From positions 1 through 6,350 of the forward strand of contig JALAGK010000094.1 of NCBI GenBank assembly GCA_022712475.1: a DNA stretch of 6,350 nucleotides, given 5' to 3'. Position numbers and translations under genes: made by a program. The notes beneath the pieces were generated by a model that saw only the letters and a program-made list of their open reading frames with translations, was not told where the DNA came from and did no database searches. Below are positions 1 to 5,903 of the stretch, in pieces; position 1 is the stretch's first letter, and each line of letters begins with the position of its first letter. The stretch comes from Enterobacteriaceae bacterium. GTDB taxonomy: Bacteria > Pseudomonadota > Gammaproteobacteria > Enterobacterales > Enterobacteriaceae.

Positions 1-44
1 ATATTAATGAATTGTGTTGTGAATGCCTGGAACATGGGAGTGTT
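1..44 (+). promoter_or_regulatory. hpaG leader / partial operon promoter region
   Basis: These bases precede the hpaG start and are clearly more AT-rich than the genes. They contain TATTAA at 2-7, which could be a weak -10 hexamer, but any -35 partner would lie outside the window. GGGAG at 36-40, four bases before the ATG at 45, is the hpaG ribosome binding site. In E. coli W the hpaG promoter lies in a divergent hpaR-hpaG intergenic region and is repressed by the MarR-family protein HpaR. Only the last part of such a region would be present here, so promoter and operator assignments are inference. An upstream TTG at 12 also reads in frame with hpaG, but it adds eleven residues with no resemblance to the family and has no ribosome binding site. 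Confidence 0.4.
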
Positions 45-1337
45 ATGAAAAGAACCGTCTTTGCCGTTGCGCTAAATCACCCGTCGCAGACTGCTGCCTG
101 GGATGCAGCCTTCCATGCCGCGCCATACCAGGTGCCGCCAAAAACGCCGGTGTGGTTTATCAAACCGCGTAATACCCATCGCGTGAACCATCAGACAATC
201 GCGCTGCCGCCCGGTGAGCAAACCTACAGCGGCGGCACGCTGGCAGTGGTTATCGGCAAGCGGGCGCGCAAGGTCAGTGAAGCGCGCGCGCAGGAATACA
301 TTGCCGGTTGTGCACTGGCTAACGACGTGAGCCTTGCCGAAGAGAGCTTCTATCGCCCGGCGATTCAGGCCAAGTGCCGTGACGGTTTTTGTCCGCTGGG
401 GGAGATGTCCTCTCTGAAAGAGACGTCTGGTATCGATATTATCACCGAGGTTAACGGCGTCGAAAAACAGCGCTGGAACACGCGTGAGTTACACCGCAGC
501 GCACCCCAGCTAGTGGCTGCACTAAGCGAATTCGCCACGCTTGAACCGGGCGATGTGATTTTGCTCGGTACACCTCAGCAGCGTGTGCTGCTAAACGAAG
601 GTGATGAAGTGACCGTGCGTGCCGCAGGCTTAACGAGCCTTGTGAACCACTTCAGCCACGACGCACCGGCGCAGACCCAGCCGGAGGGACCCCCAACGCT
701 GTTTGCCCTGGGTCTGAACTATGCCGACCACGCCAGCGAACTGGATTTTAAAGCACCGGACTCGCCGCTGGTGTTTATCAAAGCGCCGAATACGCTCACC
801 GGTGATAACGCCGTTAGCGTGCGCCCGGACAGCGTTGACTATATGCACTACGAAGCTGAACTGGTGGTAGTGATAGGTAAAACGGCGCGTAACGTGAGCC
901 GCGAAGCGGCGCTGGACTATGTCGCGGGCTACACCGTGTGCAATGACTATGCGGTGCGCGATTACCTCGAAAACTACTATCGGCCGAATTTGCGGGTGAA
1001 AAGCCGCGACACCCTGACGCCGTTGCTCCCGACAGTGGTTGCACGCGAACAGGTTCCGGATGCCCAGAACCTGACGCTCCAGACCTTTATTAATGGCGAG
1101 CTGCGACAGAGCGGTAATACCCGCGACATGGTGTTTGACGTGCCGTATCTGGTCTCCTGGCTCAGTGCGTTTATGACGCTGCAACCTGGCGACATGATAG
1201 CCACCGGTACCCCGAAAGGGCTGGCGGATGTGCGCCCCGGCGATGAGGTTGTGGTGGAAATTGAAGGCGTGGGCCGCCTCACTAACCGTATCGTCAGCGA
1301 ACAACAGTATGAGGAAAGCCTGAATGAAAAGAATTAA
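45..1337 (+). CDS. hpaG: HpaG/HpcE: bifunctional OPET decarboxylase / HHDD isomerase
   Basis: Cytoplasmic enzyme of the lower homoprotocatechuate pathway. It decarboxylates 5-oxopent-3-ene-1,2,5-tricarboxylate (EC 4.1.1.68) to 2-hydroxyhepta-2,4-dienedioate and isomerises that to 2-oxohept-3-enedioate. The 430-residue product matches the usual length of the fused E. coli protein (about 429). It consists of two fumarylacetoacetate hydrolase (FAH)-fold halves, roughly residues 4-200 and 216-430, and their internal homology is visible: FYRPAIQAKCRD against YYRPNLRVKSRD, and LEPGDVILLGTP against LQPGDMIATGTP. The C-terminal half has the metal-ligand pattern E270-A-E272 and D301. The N-terminal half keeps D94 but has G63 and T65 in place of the glutamates. 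The start at ATG 45 is set by GGGAG four bases upstream and by the family N-terminus MKxTxFAVALNH. The 3' end overlaps hpaE by 14 nt, which suggests translational coupling. Family identity is very secure; which half performs which reaction is not decided here. Confidence 0.97.
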   Translation: MKRTVFAVALNHPSQTAAWDAAFHAAPYQVPPKTPVWFIKPRNTHRVNHQTIALPPGEQTYSGGTLAVVIGKRARKVSEARAQEYIAGCALANDVSLAEESFYRPAIQAKCRDGFCPLGEMSSLKETSGIDIITEVNGVEKQRWNTRELHRSAPQLVAALSEFATLEPGDVILLGTPQQRVLLNEGDEVTVRAAGLTSLVNHFSHDAPAQTQPEGPPTLFALGLNYADHASELDFKAPDSPLVFIKAPNTLTGDNAVSVRPDSVDYMHYEAELVVVIGKTARNVSREAALDYVAGYTVCNDYAVRDYLENYYRPNLRVKSRDTLTPLLPTVVAREQVPDAQNLTLQTFINGELRQSGNTRDMVFDVPYLVSWLSAFMTLQPGDMIATGTPKGLADVRPGDEVVVEIEGVGRLTNRIVSEQQYEESLNEKN

Positions 1338-2778
1338 TCACTGGATAAACGGCAAAAATGTCGCTGAGGATGACTATTTTACCACCGTTAACCCGGCCAA
1401 TGGCGACGTGCTGGCCGAAGTCGCCAGCGGCGGTGAAAACGCGATAAACGAGGCCGTTGCGGCGGCAAAAGCCGCGTTCCCGAAATGGGCCAACACGCCA
1501 ATGAAAGAGCGTGCACGCCTGATGCGCCGCCTCGGTGAACTCATCGACCGGGACGTGCCGAACATTGCTGAACTTGAAACCGCCGACACCGGGCTGCCTA
1601 TCCACCAGACGCGCAACGTGTTAATTCCGCGCGCCTCACACAATTTTGAGTTCTTTGCTGAAATCTGCCAGCAGATGAACGGGCGCAGCTACCCGGTAGA
1701 CGACAAAATGCTCAACTACACGCTGCTGCAACCCGTGGGGGTGTGCGCGCTGGTCTCACCCTGGAATGTGCCGTTTATGACTGCTACCTGGAAAACCGCG
1801 CCGTGCCTGGCACTGGGTAACACGGCGGTGCTGAAAATGTCAGAGCTGTCGCCGCTTACCGCCGACAGACTGGGTGAACTGGCGCTGGAGGCGGGTATTC
1901 CGGCTGGCGTGCTTAACGTGGTGCAGGGCTACGGTGCGACAGCGGGCGATGCGCTGGTGCGCCACCATGACGTACGTGCCGTGTCGTTTACCGGCGGTAC
2001 CGCCACCGGGCGCAAGATTGTGCAGAACGCAGGGCTGAAAAAATTCTCCATGGAACTGGGTGGTAAATCGCCGGTGCTGATTTTTGATGATGCCGATATT
2101 GAGCGCGCGCTGGATGCGGCGTTGTTCACCATCTTCTCCATTAACGGCGAGCGTTGTACTGCGGGTTCACGCATCTTTATTCAGCAAAGCATCTACCCTG
2201 ATTTTGTGAAGCGCTTTGCCGAGCGAGCAAACCGCCTGCGCGTGGGCGATCCGACGCAGCCTGACACCCAGGTCGGCGCGCTCATTAGCCCGCAGCACTG
2301 GGAAAAAGTATCAGGCTATATCCGTCTTGGCATTGAAGAAGGAGCGCGCCTGCTGGCTGGTGGACCAGACAAACCGCAGGGGCTGGAGCACGGCAACTTC
2401 CTGCGCCCAACGGTGCTGGCGGATGTTGATAACCGTATGCGCGTGGCCCAGGAAGAGATCTTTGGCCCGGTAGCATGCCTGATACCGTTCAAAGATGAAG
2501 CCGAGGGGCTGAGGCTGGCTAATGATGTGGAATATGGGCTTGCCTCTTATATCTGGACCCAGGACATCAGCAAAGTGATGCGACTGTCGCGCAGCATTGA
2601 GGCTGGGATGGTGTTTGTGAACACCCAGAACGTGCGCGATCTACGCCAGCCGTTTGGCGGCGTGAAGGCCTCCGGTACCGGTCGCGAAGGGGGGGAATAC
2701 AGCTTTGAGGTATTCGCAGAACTGAAAAATGTCTGCATCTCATTTGGCGATCATGCTATCCCGAAATGGGGCGTGTAA
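1324..2778 (+). CDS. hpaE: HpaE: 5-carboxymethyl-2-hydroxymuconate semialdehyde dehydrogenase
   Basis: NAD-dependent aldehyde dehydrogenase (EC 1.2.1.60) that oxidises 5-carboxymethyl-2-hydroxymuconate semialdehyde, the HpaD product, to 5-carboxymethyl-2-hydroxymuconate in the cytoplasm. The 484-residue length is normal for the family (E. coli about 488). The aldehyde dehydrogenase signature residues are all present: oxyanion-hole N148 in SPWNVPF, cofactor-binding K171, the NAD-fold FTGGTATG (G224 to G229), general base E244 in MELGGKSP, nucleophile C278 in GERCTAGSR, and E378 in EEIFGP. The start at ATG 1324 has GAGGAAAG at 1311-1318, inside the end of hpaG, with five bases of spacing. The gene therefore overlaps hpaG by 14 nt in another frame. 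A run of seven G at 2689-2695 sits near the 3' end but the frame is intact across it. The general class is certain; substrate assignment rests on close resemblance to HpaE and on the operon. Confidence 0.97.
   Translation: MKRINHWINGKNVAEDDYFTTVNPANGDVLAEVASGGENAINEAVAAAKAAFPKWANTPMKERARLMRRLGELIDRDVPNIAELETADTGLPIHQTRNVLIPRASHNFEFFAEICQQMNGRSYPVDDKMLNYTLLQPVGVCALVSPWNVPFMTATWKTAPCLALGNTAVLKMSELSPLTADRLGELALEAGIPAGVLNVVQGYGATAGDALVRHHDVRAVSFTGGTATGRKIVQNAGLKKFSMELGGKSPVLIFDDADIERALDAALFTIFSINGERCTAGSRIFIQQSIYPDFVKRFAERANRLRVGDPTQPDTQVGALISPQHWEKVSGYIRLGIEEGARLLAGGPDKPQGLEHGNFLRPTVLADVDNRMRVAQEEIFGPVACLIPFKDEAEGLRLANDVEYGLASYIWTQDISKVMRLSRSIEAGMVFVNTQNVRDLRQPFGGVKASGTGREGGEYSFEVFAELKNVCISFGDHAIPKWGV
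2356..2363 (+). other. Chi-like octamer GCTGGTGG within hpaE
   Basis: An exact match to the E. coli Chi sequence (RecBCD recombination hotspot) on the + strand inside hpaE, oriented with transcription. The motif is common in enteric coding DNA because CTG and GTG codons favour it, so function is not established. Confidence 0.35.
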
Positions 2779-2790
2779 AGGAGCAAGATT

Positions 2791-3672
2791 ATGGGAAAGT
2801 TAGCACTGGCGGCAAAAATTACGCACGTTCCTTCCATGTATCTGTCGGAGCTGCCGGGGAAACATCACGGCTGTCGTACCGCGGCCATTGAAGGGCATCA
2901 TGAAATCAGCCGCCGCTGTCGCGAGCTTGGCGTGGACACCATTGTGGTATTTGATACCCACTGGCTGGTGAACAGCGCTTATCACATCAACTGTAACAAC
3001 CACTTTAAAGGCATTTATACCAGCCACGAACTGCCTCACTTTATCCGCGATATGGAATACGAATACGACGGCAACCCGCAGCTGGGGGAGCTTATTGCAA
3101 CAGAAGCACGGGTACAGGGCGTGCGTGCACGCGGCCACGCTATTGCCTCGTTGACGCTGGAATACGGCACGCTGGTGCCCATGCGCTACATGAACAGCGA
3201 CCGGCAATTCAAGGTGGTCTCGATTTCCGCGTTTTGCACCGTACACGACTTTGCCGACAGCCGACGCATGGGCGAGGCAGTACGCCGTGCCATTGAGCTT
3301 TATGACGGCACGGTCGCCGTGCTGGCAAGCGGCTCATTGTCGCACCGGTTTATCGACGACCAGCGCGCCGAAGAAGGAATGAACGCCTGGACGCGGGAGT
3401 TTGATGAGCAGATGGACCGGCGGGTAGTCAAGCTGTGGCGTGAGGGCAAATTTGCCGAGTTTTGCCGCATGCTGCCGGAGTACGCCGACTACTGTTACGG
3501 CGAAGGCAACATGCACGATACCGTGATGCTGCTCGGTTTGCTGGGCTGGGACCAGTATCACGGCCAGGTCGAATTTATCACCGATTTATTCCCAAGCTCT
3601 GGCACCGGTCAGGTAAACGCCGTGTTTCCGCTGGAGGGCGTGCCTGTGCGCCCGGTCGCGGTGGGGGAATAA
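2791..3672 (+). CDS. hpaD: HpaD: homoprotocatechuate (3,4-dihydroxyphenylacetate) 2,3-dioxygenase
   Basis: Fe(II)-dependent extradiol ring-cleavage dioxygenase (EC 1.13.11.15) that opens homoprotocatechuate to 5-carboxymethyl-2-hydroxymuconate semialdehyde, the ring-opening step of the pathway. It is of the LigB-type (class III) extradiol family, not the vicinal-oxygen-chelate family. Probable iron ligands are H12 (KITHVPSMY), H57 (FDTHW) and E238 (CYGEGNMHD), with H185 (GSLSHRF) as the likely acid/base histidine. These are assigned by position relative to LigB-type enzymes. The 293-residue product is about ten residues longer than the E. coli protein as I recall it, because the C-terminus runs on after NAVFPL (EGVPVRPVAVGE). 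AAGGAG at 2778-2783, seven bases before ATG 2791, supports the start. The gap from hpaE is 12 nt and to hpaF is 3 nt. Confidence 0.97.
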   Translation: MGKLALAAKITHVPSMYLSELPGKHHGCRTAAIEGHHEISRRCRELGVDTIVVFDTHWLVNSAYHINCNNHFKGIYTSHELPHFIRDMEYEYDGNPQLGELIATEARVQGVRARGHAIASLTLEYGTLVPMRYMNSDRQFKVVSISAFCTVHDFADSRRMGEAVRRAIELYDGTVAVLASGSLSHRFIDDQRAEEGMNAWTREFDEQMDRRVVKLWREGKFAEFCRMLPEYADYCYGEGNMHDTVMLLGLLGWDQYHGQVEFITDLFPSSGTGQVNAVFPLEGVPVRPVAVGE

Positions 3673-3675
3673 GTC

Positions 3676-4062
3676 ATGCCGCATTTTATTACCGAATGTA
3701 CGGACAACATTCGCGAGCAGGCGCAGTTACCCGCGCTGTTTCGCCAGGTTAACCAACTGTTGGCAGACAGTGGACTGTTTCCACTCGGTGGTATCCGCAG
3801 CCGCGCCCACTGGGTGGATACCTGGCAGATGGCAGACGGCGCGGCAGATTACGCCTTTGTCCATATGACGCTACGCATCGGCCATGGGCGCAGTGTGGAG
3901 CAACTGACACCGGTCATGGAAGACCTGTTTGCCTGCATCAAGGCGCACTTTGCGCCACTGATGGCCGAGCGCTACCTTGCGCTGTCGCTCGCGGTCGAGG
4001 AACTGCATCCGGTGCTTAATTTTAAACAGAACAACGTTCACGACCGTTTTCGTCAGGAGTAA
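3676..4062 (+). CDS. hpaF: HpaF/HpcD: 5-carboxymethyl-2-hydroxymuconate delta-isomerase
   Basis: Small cytoplasmic isomerase (CHMI, EC 5.3.3.10) of the tautomerase/MIF superfamily. It ketonises 5-carboxymethyl-2-hydroxymuconate to 5-oxopent-3-ene-1,2,5-tricarboxylate, the substrate of HpaG. The product has 128 residues against about 126 in E. coli. The second codon is proline (MPHFITE), as needed for the N-terminal catalytic proline after Met removal. Arginines R41 and R43 (GIRSRAHW) and R72 (GHGRS) fall where the substrate-binding arginines of CHMI are found. The C-terminal [14 protein letters not shown] block is typical of the family. Start ATG 3676 is three bases after the hpaD stop and uses GGGGGAA at 3663-3669 within the last hpaD codons as ribosome binding site, so translation is probably coupled. 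Family CHMI enzymes are trimers. Confidence 0.97.
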   Translation: MPHFITECTDNIREQAQLPALFRQVNQLLADSGLFPLGGIRSRAHWVDTWQMADGAADYAFVHMTLRIGHGRSVEQLTPVMEDLFACIKAHFAPLMAERYLALSLAVEELHPVLNFKQNNVHDRFRQE

Positions 4063-4064
4063 GC

Positions 4065-4868
4065 ATGTTAAACGAAGAGACCCTTGTACGCCTTGCCGCA
4101 GAATTGCATCAGGCGGAGAAAAGCCGCGAGCAGATAGCCCAGCTCTCGCGTCGCTACCCTGAGATGACCATTGAGGATGCCTATGCCATTCAACGACGCT
4201 GGGTGGCGAGCAAAATCGCCGAAGGCCGGGTGCTCAAGGGCCACAAAATCGGTTTGACTTCAAAGGCGATGCAGGCCAGCTCGCAGATTGATGAGCCGGA
4301 TTACGGCACGCTGCTCGACGACATGTTTTTTGACGATGGCAGTGACATCCCAACTGACCGCTTTATTGTCCCGCGCGTGGAGGTGGAATTGGCGTTTATC
4401 CTCGCCAAACCGCTGCGCGGGCCGGGTTGCACGCTTTTTGATGTCTATAACGCCACGGATTACATCATTCCGGCGCTAGAGATTATTGACGCCCGCTGCC
4501 ACAGCCTGGACCCGGAAACGAAAGCACCGCGTAAAGTGTTCGATACCATTTCGGATAACGCCGCCAACGCGGGCGTGGTAATGGGCGGACGACCCATTCG
4601 CCCGGATGCGCTGGATCTGCGCTGGATTTCAGCGCTGCTGTATCGCAACGGTGTGATTGAAGAGTCCGGCGTGGCGGCGGCAGTGCTTAACCATCCGGCC
4701 AATGGCGTGGCCTGGCTTGCAAATAAGCTTGCGCCACATGACGTTCAGCTGGAACCAGGGCAAGTCATCCTCGGTGGTTCATTCACGCGCCCGGTACCGG
4801 CACGTAAGGGGGATACTTTCCAGGTGGATTACGGCCCAATGGGCTGCATCAGTTGCCGTTTTGTATAA
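4065..4868 (+). CDS. hpaH: HpaH/HpcG: 2-oxohept-4-ene-1,7-dioate hydratase
   Basis: Metal-dependent hydratase (EC 4.2.1.163) that adds water to 2-oxohept-4-ene-1,7-dioate to give 4-hydroxy-2-oxoheptane-1,7-dioate, the aldolase substrate. The 267-residue length equals that of E. coli HpcG. It belongs to the FAH-fold hydratase/decarboxylase group with MhpD. The metal ligands known for HpcG are present: E106 and E108 in PRVEVELAF, and E139 in [11 protein letters not shown]61 in [14 protein letters not shown] is a likely active-site residue, and the C-terminal [15 protein letters not shown] block is characteristic. The start at ATG 4065 lies two bases after the hpaF stop, with CAGGAG at 4054-4059 and five bases of spacing. 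The N-terminal 20 or so residues diverge most from E. coli, but the remainder aligns without gaps by eye. Confidence 0.97.
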   Translation: MLNEETLVRLAAELHQAEKSREQIAQLSRRYPEMTIEDAYAIQRRWVASKIAEGRVLKGHKIGLTSKAMQASSQIDEPDYGTLLDDMFFDDGSDIPTDRFIVPRVEVELAFILAKPLRGPGCTLFDVYNATDYIIPALEIIDARCHSLDPETKAPRKVFDTISDNAANAGVVMGGRPIRPDALDLRWISALLYRNGVIEESGVAAAVLNHPANGVAWLANKLAPHDVQLEPGQVILGGSFTRPVPARKGDTFQVDYGPMGCISCRFV

Positions 4869-4877
4869 GGAGAAAAC

Positions 4878-5678
4878 ATGTTTACCAACCTGTTTAAGCA
4901 GGCGCTGAGTGCACGTGAGCCGCAGATTGGTCTGTGGCTGGGGCTGGCTGACAGCTACAGCGCCGAGCTGTTAGCCGGCGCGGGTTTCCACTGGCTGCTG
5001 ATTGACGGCGAACATGCGCCTAATGATGTACGTTCAATACTCACCCAGCTCCAGGCGATTGCGCCGTACAACACCCAGGCCGTGGTGCGCCCGCCGTGGA
5101 ACGACGCGGTCATTATTAAACAGTTGCTGGATATTGGCGCGCAGACGCTGCTCGTCCCGATGGTGCAAACGGCTGAAGATGCACGGGCTGCCGTGCGTGC
5201 TTGCCGCTATCCACCCAACGGTGTGCGCGGCGTGGGCAGCGCCCTGGCACGTGCCTCGCGCTGGAACCGCGTTGCCGACTACATTCACCGTGCCGATGAG
5301 CAAATTTGCCTGCTGGTACAGGTGGAAACCCGCCAGGGCATGGAAAACCTTGATGCCATTCTGGCCGTTGAGGGCGTGGATGGCGTATTTATTGGACCGG
5401 CTGATCTGAGTGCCGACATGGGATATGCCGGTAATCCGTCGCATCCGGAGGTACAGGCAGTCATTGAGGCGGCCATCGCCAGTATTCTCGCGGCTGGCAA
5501 AGCGCCGGGCATTCTGATGAGCAACGAAGATTTAGCAAAACGTTATCTTGAACTCGGCGCACTGTTTGTTGCCGTCGGCGTTGACGCCACACTGCTGGCC
5601 CGCAGCGCCGAAGCGCTGGCTGCACGCTTTACCACGCTGCCCACGCCCACGGTGCACAGCGAGAAGTCGGCGTACTGA
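4878..5678 (+). CDS. hpaI: HpaI: 4-hydroxy-2-oxoheptane-1,7-dioate aldolase
   Basis: Class II (divalent-metal) pyruvate aldolase (EC 4.1.2.52) of the HpcH/HpaI family. It cleaves 4-hydroxy-2-oxoheptanedioate to pyruvate and succinic semialdehyde, the last step of the pathway. The product has 266 residues against about 262 in E. coli. Key residues are present one position later than in E. coli HpaI: base-dyad H46 in DGEHAPND, R71 in VVRPPWND, and metal ligands E150 (QVETRQG) and D176 ([10 protein letters not shown]). The [13 protein letters not shown] loop is also conserved. AAGGAG at 4867-4872, overlapping the hpaH stop, is five bases before ATG 4878. The C-terminal tail (about residues 252-266) is the variable part. 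This is the last enzyme gene before a long gap, so it may be the end of the GEDFHI unit, although no clear terminator follows. Confidence 0.97.
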   Translation: MFTNLFKQALSAREPQIGLWLGLADSYSAELLAGAGFHWLLIDGEHAPNDVRSILTQLQAIAPYNTQAVVRPPWNDAVIIKQLLDIGAQTLLVPMVQTAEDARAAVRACRYPPNGVRGVGSALARASRWNRVADYIHRADEQICLLVQVETRQGMENLDAILAVEGVDGVFIGPADLSADMGYAGNPSHPEVQAVIEAAIASILAAGKAPGILMSNEDLAKRYLELGALFVAVGVDATLLARSAEALAARFTTLPTPTVHSEKSAY

Positions 5679-5708
5679 GGTTCGGCATTGTGCTTTATCG
5701 TGCGGGTT

Positions 5709-5738
5709 CAGACTGGCTGGAGAGACCTTTCCAGTCTG
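5709..5738 (+). repeat. Inverted repeat 1 after hpaI (8-bp stem, 14-nt loop)
   Basis: CAGACTGG at 5709-5716 is the exact reverse complement of CCAGTCTG at 5731-5738, with 14 bases between them. GTTCA/TGAAC (5706-5710 and 5742-5746) offers an overlapping outer pairing, and CTGG at 5717-5720 can alternatively pair with CCAG at 5731-5734. The hairpin begins about 30 bases after the hpaI stop and has no downstream T-tract. It could protect the 3' end of the GEDFHI transcript or act as a weak, Rho-assisted stop, but the sequence does not decide this. Confidence 0.55.
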
Positions 5739-5811
5739 TGCTGAACAGGGTGTTGATGGACGCACAGCCGGCTTTGCCCGGTGTCATCTGAATGGATTCT
5801 TCGTAAACCTT

Positions 5812-5857
5812 CGCTGTCAGGTACATTCGGCCATTGGCTGCTGTGTCTATGACAGCG
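5812..5857 (+). repeat. Inverted repeat 2 upstream of hpaA (8-bp arms, 30-nt spacer)
   Basis: CGCTGTCA at 5812-5819 and TGACAGCG at 5850-5857 are perfect reverse complements separated by 30 bases. Centred between the arms lies a second short dyad, GCCA-T-TGGC at 5830-5838. The arms could form a long-looped hairpin. Equally, they could be paired half-sites on DNA 38 bp apart, start to start, and would then lie 47-92 bases before the hpaA start, in a usual operator position. No regulator can be named from the sequence. Confidence 0.5.
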
Positions 5858-5862
5858 GGCTA

Positions 5863-5890
5863 TTATCTGCGCCTTCGGTGCGCCTGATAA
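5863..5890 (+). repeat. Inverted repeat 3 just before hpaA
   Basis: TTATC at 5863-5867 pairs with GATAA at 5886-5890, and GCGC at 5869-5872 pairs with GCGC at 5880-5883. One unpaired base lies on the left and two on the right, with a seven-base apex, CTTCGGT. A slightly shifted pairing gives a five-base CUUCG loop. The stem ends one base before the AGGA (5892-5895) that serves as the hpaA ribosome binding site. A translational or transcriptional control hairpin is therefore possible, but unproven. Confidence 0.5.
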
Positions 5891-5903
5891 CAGGATGCCT
5901 TCG

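Larger units (their letters stand above)
5679..5903. other. 225-nt intergenic region between hpaI and hpaA, lacking hpaX
   Basis: This gap holds no convincing gene. The three forward frames give nothing resembling HpaX or any other family I recognise, although one + frame stays open through it as a continuation of a shadow frame of hpaI. In E. coli W the major-facilitator transporter gene hpaX lies at this place. The region instead carries three separate dyads, at 5709-5738, 5812-5857 and 5863-5890, listed individually. A weak -10-like TATTAT at 5861-5866 has no good -35 at 16-18 bases. No stem is followed by a T-run, so there is no standard intrinsic terminator. It most probably holds the hpaA promoter and its control sites, which is inference from position. 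Confidence 0.6.

Noticed and set aside
12..44. An upstream TTG start for hpaG at 12
   Set aside because: The added residues MCCECLEHGSV are not found in the family, and GGGAG at 36-40 is correctly placed for ATG 45.
630..1304. A 224-codon open frame on the - strand opposite the second half of hpaG
   Set aside because: It is a shadow of hpaG: the + strand protein is a clear full-length family member, the antisense product resembles nothing I know, and GC-rich coding DNA commonly gives long antisense frames.
5246..5255. A perfect 10-bp palindrome GGCACGTGCC within hpaI
   Set aside because: It lies in conserved coding sequence (SALARAS), where the codons account for it, and it has no loop or partner site suggesting control.
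5751..5766. A possible CRP site (TGTTG-N6-GCACA) in the hpaI-hpaA gap
   Set aside because: It matches only seven of the ten conserved positions of TGTGA-N6-TCACA and misses two in the left half, which is too weak to call although CRP control is known for hpa promoters.
5895..5903. ATG at 5895 as the hpaA start
   Set aside because: The only nearby Shine-Dalgarno (AGGA 5892-5895) overlaps this ATG, so there is no spacing. ATG 5904 has eight bases.
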